Assembly (NCBI GenBank): GCA_963922205.1
Contig: CAWUHX010000009.1
Span: 186,001-250,000 of the forward strand
Length of the DNA: 64,000 nt
Origin: Romanomermis culicivorax
Lineage: Eukaryota; Nematoda; Enoplea; Mermithida; Mermithidae
Direction of reading: 5' to 3'
A program made the position numbers and the translations under genes. This document shows, piece after piece, positions 54,592 through 64,000 of this stretch. Numbering within the stretch: the first letter of the stretch is position 1; every line of letters starts with the position of its first letter. The notes beneath the pieces are model-generated. The model was not told the origin of the DNA. It searched no databases and saw only the letters and a program-made list of their open reading frames with translations.

Positions 54592-56340
54592 ATGGCTGCG
54601 CGCCCCGCCCTAAATTTTGACCAAATAATGCTGCCACCAACAACAAATATCGCGCAAACATCAGTGGTACCCGCGGTAAGCCTCCCCCCCCTAAACCACC
54701 CTTGTCTATTTTTAGTAACTCTGCATTGGACGGGACTGCACAATCCCAGGTACCGCTCATTCCCCCCATGTCCGCACTGGCCAATTCGCTTGCACCGCCA
54801 CCTTTAAGTCAAAATTCAGTCATTGCCGCCGCCCTATGTGCTAGCGCACCGGCCATATCTCAGATACCGCTGCCCAGCACCGCGGCGCAGGCCAACAATG
54901 ACACGACTGTTGCCCGAACCAATTCCTCAGACTCCTTCATCAATATCGACCCGCCGCAGGCCCCAGCCACCACCCATGCTCCTGTAAACAACCACTGCAG
55001 TAGTTTAGCAATTGCAAACACAAACGAAGTTCACAACTTTTGAATTGAAGCACACGACGCCCTAGAACAACTCAGCACTGCAGCCGCGTGGATAACCAAT
55101 AACATTCCAACAGTCTAAACAATTGATCAAATTATCGGCACCATCTCCGATCAATTTTAAGCCCAGCAACTACATGTTCAATGTGAAATTCAAGAGCAAG
55201 TGAAATCCACAAACGTGCGCTTTGCCCCCCTGGCTGAACAAATGCAACAATTGATCTCAACTACCACCGCCGCAGCAGCAGCACGTAATCCGCCCACACC
55301 AAGACCACTGCCGGTGACCTCATGGTTTCATGGCGAGGAAACGTGTGATATTTACATCCCAAACGAAACTCTCTGTGAAACTGAACTGGCTTTGGCTTTT
55401 GGTCAACCACCAGTGCACTTCAAACCTAAGGCGCCGTCGACAGACACCCTGTATAATAACGAATTCTCTCATAATGCGGGCGGTGAAGATGAGATATCCC
55501 GCACTGCACCACAAAGACGCCCGCCGCCCGCAGTCAACCCATTTGGATTCTCAGACTACCCGTCGAATGACTATTATGACCACCTGCAACCTCGGTACAA
55601 TTTGCTGCGCATATCTCATCGCGAAGGAGATAGTCGAATCAAAACTATTGTCGACAATATGCACTCACTTGCCATTGATGGAGCTGCGACAAACAAATGC
55701 CTTCTACATTTCTTCATTCACCTAGAGAACGAGTTTGGATACAATGCTTCAAACCACTTCAAAATGAGCGCACTTCGCTGCCTCACCCGTGATATGCTGA
55801 GGGACATGATTCAAGATATGACAGGGTACGAAGATGCGAAGAATTTCCTCATGTTCCAATTGGCCCGGACTGCAATCAAATGACCCTCAAGCGCGAGCTC
55901 GCGTCCATCACCCCCGAAGCTGGAGAAGAGCCCGCAGTATTTTTGAGTAAGGTAATGACTTATGTACAGTTGTTATATCAAGATGAGGACCAAACTTTTT
56001 GGCACAAACAAGTAATTGACACATTTTTGATAAAAATGCCTGTTTTCTATCAATTAACAATCGGCGAGCAAGCAAAAAATTTCACAAATGTCCAACAATT
56101 GGCCAACGCCATTGCCAAAGCCCACAGCGTCCTCAATGCAACTAAAGCTGAAATTGGAACCGTGGAGCAACCAATATTTGTCAGCCAAGCCAATCAGGAA
56201 ACGCCGCAACCAAGATCGCTGCAGCCGTTCAACCGCCATTTTGACTGTTGCTGTAGTACGGACCCATCACAGGACCGCTATCACGACCCTACACTTTTAA
56301 TTGATCGCCGCCTGCAAAATAGGGCGCCACCGTACAACAA
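54592..56340 (+). pseudogene. Gypsy element, gag-like region
   Basis: Starts MAARPALNFDQIMLPP, then changes frame near 54,700 and runs with stops at about 55,041, 55,117 and 55,158 to 55,883, then another frame from 55,880. Alanine/proline-rich N-terminus, then a helical capsid-like part ([20 protein letters not shown] ... [19 protein letters not shown]). No zinc knuckle or protease was found before RT begins near 56,390, so a block between Gag and RT is deleted. Builds the particle of an LTR retrotransposon when intact. Confidence 0.65.
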
Positions 56341-56389
56341 ATTCATCTCTTTTCAACCACCGCGGCCAGAACAACATCCACAGTCGATC

Positions 56390-56880
56390 TCACCATGCTC
56401 GATCTCAAAGCTGGGTATTGGCAGGTACCCATCGACAACAATTCCCGCGATAAAACAACCTTCATTTGCCAAGAAAATTTGTTTTGATTCAAAGTTTTGC
56501 CGTTTGGTTTGAAAAATGCGCCCAGGGAATTCCAACATTTAATGGAAAGACTTCTCCCCCCGTATATCTGGAAAATTTGCCTTGTATACATCGACGATGT
56601 TATCATTTTCTCGAATTTGTTTGAAAAACATTTGGAACACTTGCAAATCGTTTTCGACGCCCTTTGTGCAGCCAATCTTACGCTTGGGCCCGACAAATGC
56701 GAATTCCTGCCGCGGCAAGTCAAATTTTTGGGACATCTTCTTAACGCGGATGGTATCACTGCCGATCCCGATAAAGTCAAAGCCATCACCGAGTACGAAT
56801 TCCGGACTACCGAAAAAGGTAAGTTTAGTGGTGCAAACGTAAAAAGGTAAGTTCAGTGGTGCAAAGGATTTATCCCGAAG
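56390..56880 (+). pseudogene. Gypsy reverse transcriptase, N-terminally deleted
   Basis: [13 protein letters not shown] (motif A) is followed by a stop and frame change near 56,490. Then come [18 protein letters not shown] (motif B region), LVYIDDVIIFS (catalytic YIDD) and KCEFLPRQVKFLGHLL. The fingers region preceding motif A is missing, so this copy cannot work. The reading is otherwise a standard Ty3/Gypsy RT. Confidence 0.8.
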
Positions 56881-58884
56881 TTGGCGACCTTGTCCAGTCC
56901 ACTGTATGGACTCTTACGGAAAGATGCTCAATACATCGCCACAGAAGAACACCATTCCACTTTCAAAGGCATCAAGAAACCTCTCACGTCATCGCCTTTT
57001 CTCCGCTATCCGGTCTACGATGGTAAAGCCCAATTTGTCATCCAAACCAACGCCAGTATGACCGCCATTGGAGCAATTTTGTACTAGGAAAACGGCAACG
57101 ATCAATGGGTCATTGCCTACAACAGTCGCATGCTACAGTACAACGGAACGTGAATGCCTCGCTATTGTCTACGGTTTCCGGATGTACCACCACTATGTAT
57201 ATGGCCAAAAGGTCATCATCGGCACGGATCACAAGTCCCTCGAATGGCTCAAGGACGAAAAGTACCGCAATTCGTGCCTCCAATGCTTCGCTATCAATCT
57301 TCAAGATTATGATTACAAGGTCAAATACGTCAAAGGCAAAGACAATGCCTGCGCCGACTTCTTTTCCAGAAAAGATGACCCTGCTGGTGCATTATTGGAT
57401 GCCGACCTAATGGTACCCGATATACTCCCAGCAGCAGTCTTGCCCCCCACGGAAATCGACGCGGATGTCAACACCGTCACCCATGCAATGACCAAAAAGA
57501 CCATCAGTCAACCCACACTCTCGGATCACATGCCATTGGCCGCCGACTATGTGCTGCCTCCAGTCGAAGGCATAACTATCCCTTCCCACAAGGAAGTCAT
57601 ACGAGCACAAGCCCCCCACCCAGCCATCACAACAATTGTCGCTTCTCTCCAAATCAGCAACACCGCAAAGCGCCCTCCGATTTTCTTCACAGAAGATGGA
57701 CTTTTGTATGGACAAATCAAAGATATCAAGCAACTGGTTGTCCCCACATCAATGGTCGATCAAACGCTTCATCAATTCCACGGGGCAAAACTTTTGAACC
57801 ACCAAGGATCCAATGGTACGTTAGCAGCCATCAAAACCCATTTTTGGTGGCCCCTCATGGAGGAACACGTCCGTGACTGGATCAGGTCATGCAAGATTTG
57901 CCAATGGACAACGCCGCGCACATCACCGCCTCCACCACTTCTACCGATCCAGCCCACACACCCTTTCGAGATAGTCGCCACCGATATTGTCAACATATTG
58001 TCGGTAGGTGAAAAACGTCCCTACGTTATTGTTTTTCAGGATTATTTCACCAAATGGGTCTCCACGCATCCCATCCCTGATCAAAAAGCCTCAATGATCC
58101 TCGAATGTTTCATGAACAATGTGGTCCTCATGCATGGTAGCCCGCTTGTCGTTCTTCCCAATCAAGGTGGATGTTTCACGTCAAAGTTGATGCAGGATAT
58201 TTGCGACCTTCTCAAGATCTGGAAAGTCAAAACAACAGCTTACCACCCCCAGTGCAAAGGTATGGTCGAGCGTTTCAACCAAACATTAATGGCTCAACTA
58301 AAAAAGTACACCGCCAACGATCCGGGCAATTGGGAATGCTACTTGCCGTACACCATGTTCGCCTATAATGCCACACCGCACACCGCTACGCGCCATTCGC
58401 CCTTCAGCCTACTACGAGGCTATGAACCACGCATAACCTTCCCCTACGACTGCGCCCGCCAACTCACGTTGCTGCTCAATTACGACATGTACCAACACAT
58501 CCTTATGCAAGCGCAACTCAAGATGCATGACAAAATCATGACTAACCTTGATAAAGCTGCCACGGTCAGTAAAGAATATTTCAATCGAAAAGCCCGAACA
58601 CAAACCTTGCCGTCAACAACCTTGTCCTCTTGACCAACACACAAAAAGTGAACAAGATTCAACACGACTTTATTGGTCCCTTTATGATCACTGACGCGTC
58701 CCGCCTAGCCGAAAACGTCATCACCATCGACTCCCTCGACAGGCCCAGCCGACCGCAAACCGTTTCCATGCTACGTTTGAAACCATTCATACTGCACCCC
58801 GCCAAAGAAGTCTTTGAACTCGAAGCTGGTGGATTGCATTTGCCTCACACTTCACGACACGAACAGTTTGATTTGAAATTTTAA
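56881..58884 (+). pseudogene. Gypsy RNase H and integrase
   Basis: RNase [18 protein letters not shown] (the usual catalytic Asp of TDAS is Asn), a TAG at 57,085, then a frame change and [29 protein letters not shown]. Integrase: an HHCC finger (ending CKICQ), first Asp in [10 protein letters not shown], second position PNQGGCFTS with Asn in place of Asp, and Glu in [10 protein letters not shown]. The frame is open from 57,068 to 58,633 and continues to 58,884 in another frame (SMLRLKPFILHP, a GPY-like end). Both active sites carry Asp to Asn changes, so the copy is inactive. Confidence 0.85.
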
Positions 58885-59385
58885 TTTGTCATATGGCACT
58901 CATCACGCCGAGTTGTACATAATCCCCGCATTTTCCTTACTTTAGATCCTGGCGATGATGTTGACGAGACAGCTACTCTGGAACAAGTGTAAACCATCTG
59001 GTTACACTCTCTCTGCCTGATATTTCCCCAATGAAAACTTTGCCGACTTTACACCATCGCCCTCACACTTCCCAGTTTCCCATATTTCCACGTAGAAGGG
59101 GGTATCTTCTTTAGTGTTAGGTTCTGTTCCACGCGAGGCCATTCCGTTTACTTCCCCCTGACCCTGGCCGCATTCACTCTCATAAGACTAACTGGGAAAG
59201 GTTGATTTTAGCTCCCATTAACATAGTGGTATTGGTATTGCTTTATTGTTGTGTTACTTTACAATTTTTCCAACTTTACACTTTCTCAACCTTTCAGTGA
59301 CTTATTCTTTACTTATTTCATTTCTATTTCTCGTTTCCCCCTGTAACAGTAGCATTTTCCAGCCACTCTCAAAAATATTTTTTCA
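58885..59385. other. Post-Gypsy region, no LTR identified
   Basis: A polypurine-like GTAGAAGGGGGTATCTTC at 59,093-59,110 could be the primer site before a 3' LTR, and TTAGTGTTAGGTTCTGTTCC follows. I cannot match it to the 5' side. Confidence 0.35.
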
Positions 59386-60606
59386 AGATGACAACGCCGT
59401 CAACTTCCACCGCCTCCGCAGCCAATGAGCCCCCGCCATACCGCGAATCCATAAACGTCAATGAACGTTACGTATGATGGGGCGAACAGCAGCCACATCA
59501 GAACAATCTCAGCTTCTGCTGTGACAGTACATATTATTTTCCATGCTTTTTCTTTTCCCTTTAACCTCTGCATGCTCTCTTACCTATGCTTGGGACCCCA
59601 TGGGAACACCCCACTCTGTATCCCCGCAGTCATCATCAAGTTGTGGCAAACACTACCCCATAACCAGCTGCTGCTTTGACCCCCGCATACGACAACTCTC
59701 GTCATCTCCCTATCCTAACCGGATCCAGTTTACAAGATGCGCCTGTCAAAGTGATATGGCCGCCCAAGCAACCGTTTCCCTGGGGCATGCTCACCTTTTT
59801 GTACAGCATACAAGGCCATATCCTTTTTGGTTTCGTTCTAAAGTCAACCTGTTGAATCCATTTTGCTCCCTTGATCTGGTGCCCACTGTGTTTTATGTCG
59901 AATATTGCACTCGCTCTTGTTTAGAGAACAACATCAAACGACTCATCCGGGCTGCCGATTTGGAGTGTTGGTATGTCTCCTTGTACGCCTGACATCCAAA
60001 GGTCCTGCCTTTCTTTCACCCAGAAATTTGGGGGCCGCTCTCGCCACCCAGTCCAGGCCAAATTTCCATGGCTATACATTGGTCGACTTCGACACCGAGT
60101 CAATCATGGCTGCGGATATGAAAAATTTCCAGTTTACCGTGCCAATGCCAGCTGATTCTACGGCGTCCAGCTATGTGGGATACGTTCAACTCACATTTCC
60201 GAACGGCATGATGTACGTCATCGAAACTTTCACCGCCACTCTGGAAGACTGGACCACGCTATTCTCCCTGGTCGACGGGGACCACAGCATCATCATTTCC
60301 TTCGATGGAGCTGACAACTGGGCGGAAATATATGCCCTCCTAGGCACCCCATTCTGACCCAACCGCCAAAAGAAGAATAAGGACCCCGTCATCAAAGCGA
60401 TCCATTTCGACGCATACCGCATGATCCGAAACATCAATATCTCCCCGCCACTGTATGAGCTGGCTCGACAGATAGGCTTTCTGCCCGAAAATTGTACCCT
60501 GAAGGCTACCGTTTCCACCATGTGGGTGCTGGACGTTTCGAAACTCACGTTAAAGTTATTTCTCGGCGAGAAAAACTCAACAGACGGATCGATACGAGGC
60601 AGATAA
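59386..60606 (+). pseudogene. Degenerate ORFs of unknown function
   Basis: Begins MTTPSTSTASAANEPPPY, soon broken by stops. A better stretch from 60,106 (MAADMKNFQFTVPMPADS) reads to 60,357, meets TGA, and continues in the same frame through AIHFDAYRMIRNINISPP to 60,606. Predicted beta-rich (YVGYVQLTF, HSIIISFDGADNW). I do not recognise it. It is probably part of another retroelement's gag or an accessory gene that decayed. Confidence 0.35.
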
Positions 60607-60647
60607 GGCGGCGACGCCAGCGTAATACAATGCGGTGAGTCTGTTGT

Positions 60648-61087
60648 TCAAGAACGTGTATAATTTGGCAAATTCATGGCCTTGCTTGGTAAACGTGGTT
60701 CCAAGCTTTGCGTGGTACGGGCTGGGGGGCGGCTCCTAGTACCGGTCATGTAGTGATAACCAATGATGGTTGAGCTGGTGCGGTGGCCTGAACCGACATC
60801 GGGGCCATGGGCAGCAGCAACATGGTGTGTGTGACGGTGATTGGCGTGGCCGATGTTGGGGCCGTAGGTGGCAGCGATGCGGAAGATGACGTGGCTGGTT
60901 CCACGTCCATCGGGGGCGGGGGTGGTAGCGGAACCTTGAACACCGATTTTGGCGGATTTTTCAAGGGTTCCAAACATTTTTGAATCTCGGCATGGCCATG
61001 CAATGGGCTAATACAGTCAGTCAATTTCGGTGGTGAGTGGCGGAAACCGTGCTGGTACACCTGTTGGTAGAAACTGGTAGAATGCAC
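60648..61087 (-). pseudogene. Proline/alanine-rich retroelement-like ORF fragment
   Basis: Minus-strand reading with [32 protein letters not shown] and, after a frame change, LEPRLPSKAMNLPNYTRS. Words of this kind are, as I remember, very common in predicted proteins of the mermithid nematode Romanomermis; I cannot verify this here. Likely a Gag or linker fragment of a retroelement. Confidence 0.4.
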
Positions 61088-61538
61088 CTGAGGCGTTTGT
61101 TCGCTTTGAGTACGGTGTGGTGGTGCATCTTCACGGCGTTCCTGTTGGTATATTCACTAAATATATATTCACTAAAATTGGTCCCAGGCATATTCACAAA
61201 GAAGTTTAGTTTCATTTCTCAGTTATCATTGATTGCTTTTATGAATCTGCTATTTCGCCTCTCAAATTAGGGTGAGTAAAACATGACACTTTCTCTAAAA
61301 ATATAGTGAGAATTTCAATATTTGTGTATCAATGTTCCAATGCTTTTTGAGCTTTATTGAATGTTTTCATAGTGATATACAGTGTTTTTTTGCACTGTGC
61401 AAAACTTTTTCCGCTCGTGCAAAACTTTTTTTTCAGGTTTTTTGCATTGTGCAAAAAAATATTCATCAATTGTGGAAAAAAATTTGGTGTTTTCATACAG
61501 AAAAGATACATTTTGATGCATTTTAGTAGACCCAAATT

Positions 61539-61937
61539 TCAAAATTTTCCGGCGCTTCCCGCCAGTTATAACTTTAATAATCATTATTATTTATTGTCAA
61601 GCTCAGGCGCGACTTTTAGCATGTCTGCCTTCACTTATCACTAATTTTTAATAGTTTTCATCGTCTTAAACGTATTATTTCATGTCTAATTGGCGATCCT
61701 CAATTATCATTATATTTAACGAAGGAAGATCCCCATTTTTCCTTCATACATTTTTTGAGAAAGATCAACACATCAACTTGGTGCAATAATCTCAAAATTT
61801 TCCGGTGCTTCGCGCCGGTTATAACTTTAATAATCATTAGTATGTATTACATAACTCAGATGCGGCTTTCAGAATGTCTACCTTCACCTATCATGTAATG
61901 TATAATAGTTCTCATCATCTCAAACGTATTATCTCAT
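61539..61937. repeat. Direct repeat of ~147 bases, 252 bases apart
   Basis: CAAAATTTTCCGGCGCTTCC...GTTATAACTTTAATAATCATT...AAACGTATTATTTCATGT (61,539-61,685) recurs at 61,791-61,937. GTGCAAAACTTTTTC words flank both sides (61,398; 61,983), suggesting ends of a DNA transposon. Confidence 0.6.
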
Positions 61938-62061
61938 GTTGTACAAAAAAAACCCTGTTTATAGTACAAAAAAATTTTTCGGCGTGCAAAACTTTTTCGG
62001 TGATTTTTTTGCACCATGCAAAGTATTAATGATCTTTAGATTTTTCAGACATTTAGCGATA

Positions 62062-64000
62062 ATGTCGCAACAATCTTTAAACAAATTTTTAAAACGACAA
62101 AAATCTGCTTCACCTGAAATTGTACAATCGCCTGCTACAGATAATTTAGAGCAAAATAATAGTTTTCCTGAATCGGCTGATTCAGAATCAGGATGCTCAG
62201 ATGATGAAGAGATTGCGGTTCGAAATGAAGAATCAAATTCCAAGGCCAAGCGATCAAAAACTTACTATTATCAGGCATCATGGCACACCAAATTCCCCTG
62301 GCTTACTGTTACAGATAAGCAACAAATATTAGTTGTCTGCAATATATGCAGAGAGAATGGGGAAAAACGTGTGGGCTTCAGGCAAGTCTTTACCGGATTG
62401 GCGTACTTCAAACTTGACAGACCATGAAAAGTCAAAAGCTAATAAAGATAGTGTAGAAAAATCAAAAGTTGCGCCAAAAAACGTTTTCCAACAAGCACAT
62501 AAAAATTTAATTGAAAAATCATCCGACGAAATTATTCTGATTATGAAGAAAGTTTTGTTTGTGGTACAAGAAGGTGCTCCAATTTATTTATCATCAAAGT
62601 TGCACGAGCTAATTAACCATTTATGTGAAGCACAAGGTAAGCAACTGATTTTGCTCAAGCACCATGGTTCAAATTTTTCAACTTATGAATTCATTGCTGC
62701 TTTGAACCAGTCAATTTATGATTCAGTAAGCAAAATATTTGAACTTTTACCTATAAGATACAAAGTTACTTATTCAACTTGTATGTAAAAAATGTGAATT
62801 TTAAGGTAACAAAAGTGCTCAAAAATGACATTGGTTTCACTTTACACATCGATGAATCAACTGATGTTGCTGAACAAAAACACCTTATTTTGTATGCAAC
62901 TTATGTCGACCAAAAAACAGCTGAACCAGCCACAACATTTCTCGGTTTGGTTGAGGTTTCAAAAGTAAAATTGTATTAGTTCATTCAACTCAATCAATTA
63001 GAGATGAATTGTCAATGTTTGGTTATAATGACAAATTTTGTACCTACTGTGTTTGCAGGCCAATGCCAGATCAATCACTAGACTGATTAAAAATTATTTA
63101 ACCGAAGCTGGAATACCACTGCAAAAAATATTGCATCTCACAAGTGATGGTGCCAGTGTAATGTTAGGGCGACAAAATGGTATCACTACACTTCTGCGAA
63201 GCAAATATGGTGTTGGCCATTTGACAGATTTACATTGTGCTGCACACTGTGAAGCCTTGGCCATAAAAGATGTACACATGTAATAATTTTATCAAATATC
63301 ATAGTGCCTTGTAAAATAACTAATAGAAATCAAATATTATAGCCACAAGATGACCCTTTTTTTGGTGAGTTGAAACAGTTATCCCAGAATTAGTTGCTTT
63401 CCAGTCTACACAAATGATCGGACATGAATTGAGAGATTTGTGTGAAATTTTGGAAGAACAGTATTTTACTCCAAGTCGGATATTTGAGATACGGTGAGAG
63501 AAACACAAAATATATTCATGATTTTTCGAATAAATTCTATTCTATGCATTATTTATTTCAAGGTGGCTATCCCGATACAATGTTGTTACAAAAATTGTCG
63601 CAATGCTAAAACCAATTTTGAATCTTTTGAATTCGAAAGATATCAGCGAGCTCAGTTTACAATCAAAAGTAAGAAAATTCAATGCTCCTTTTCAAAAATC
63701 TGGTTCTTCTGAACAAGAAGTTTTATGTGTAAAAATCTTTAGGGGTTGAAAAAATTGGTGACCGATTACAAATTCATTTTGTCACTAGTCTTATTTAAAG
63801 ACATTCTACACCCACTCAACAGACTTGCATTACGTTTACGAAGTGAAGTCCTGCACCCATTTTCTATTAAAGTTAGTTTTATTTCTGTAAATGCTCTTTA
63901 CTAAACATTTATATATTCAAAATCTACTCACAGGATATAGTCAGCTGTAGCTTGTCAAGTTTGTGTGATCAATTTCTTGGTGATATTTCAACTGCTGGTT
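62062..64000 (+). pseudogene. hAT/ZBED-like transposase gene, multi-exon, runs off the window
   Basis: ATG at 62,062 (MSQQSLNKFLKRQKSASPE). An acidic linker precedes a BED/TTF-type zinc finger (WHTKFPWL ... VVCNICRENG), after which the frame changes near 62,355-62,385 and again near 62,775. Catalytic-domain blocks: HIDESTDVAEQ (first Asp), then across a GT-AG intron (about 62,968-63,058, TGTTTGCAG acceptor) LTSDGASVMLGRQNG (second Asp) and DLHCAAHCEALAIKD. Later exons give RWLSRYNVVTKIV (WLSRY block) and further hAT-like sequence to the end. Introns of about 60-95 nt flank these exons. This is the ZNF862/KIAA1586-like hAT group. It could be a dead transposon or a gene with sequencing errors; the C-terminus is outside. 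Confidence 0.7.

Overview
This looks like repeat-rich eukaryotic (invertebrate) DNA, not a prokaryotic replicon. Protein-coding stretches are split by GT-AG introns of about 50-60 nt, there are no operons or ribosome binding sites, and most of the window is made of transposable elements. Short introns plus a proline/alanine-rich minus-strand ORF near 60.7-61.1 kb, which resembles predicted proteins I remember from the mermithid nematode Romanomermis, make a nematode host plausible. That is a memory-based guess, not a search result.

Layout. 0-2.9 kb: a long decayed ORF of unknown function, cut by a dispersed repeat (R1). 2.9-11.4 kb: copies of R1 and of a second repeat (M) that carries CCAAT/TATA promoter-like blocks and hairpins, plus a relic of a mariner-like transposase. 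11.4-17.6 kb: a broken non-LTR retrotransposon (Tx1/L1-like) whose ORF1 has a zinc knuckle followed by a NADAR domain. It carries a tRNA-like gene between ORF1 and ORF2 and a solo LTR (TSD ATAC) inside ORF2. 17.6-24.3 kb: an inverted R1, more M copies, a MITE, and an M copy bounded by long inverted repeats.

24,309-44,323: a complete Polinton/Maverick, the centrepiece. Its terminal inverted repeats are about 1.3-1.45 kb and built from tandem units. A ten-exon protein-primed DNA polymerase B lies on the minus strand. On the plus strand lie an unknown two-exon gene, the packaging ATPase, a possible membrane glycoprotein, an HMG-like protein, two conserved Polinton proteins, an integrase with chromodomain, an adenain-like protease, a two-helix membrane protein, the minor capsid protein, a basic pVI-like protein and the double-jelly-roll major capsid protein. 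This is a virion-forming gene set: polymerase and integrase copy and insert the DNA; capsid proteins, ATPase and protease would build particles. A GC-rich, spliced minus-strand gene in the right arm (41,440-41,865) is not part of the set I know. The outer TIR units look nearly identical, yet polB has a frameshift, the minor capsid gene has an in-frame stop, and no target-site duplication is visible.

44.3-53.9 kb: right-flank LTR fragment, short tandem repeats, palindromes, a large foldback inverted repeat and two copies of a repeat ending in an approximately 85-100-bp minisatellite. 53.9-58.9 kb: a decayed Gypsy element lacking protease and the N-terminal part of reverse transcriptase. 59-61 kb: more degenerate ORFs. 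62.06 kb to the end: a multi-exon hAT/ZBED-like transposase gene, broken by frame changes and cut by the window edge. Coordinates of repeat boundaries and splice sites were read by eye and may be off by a few bases.
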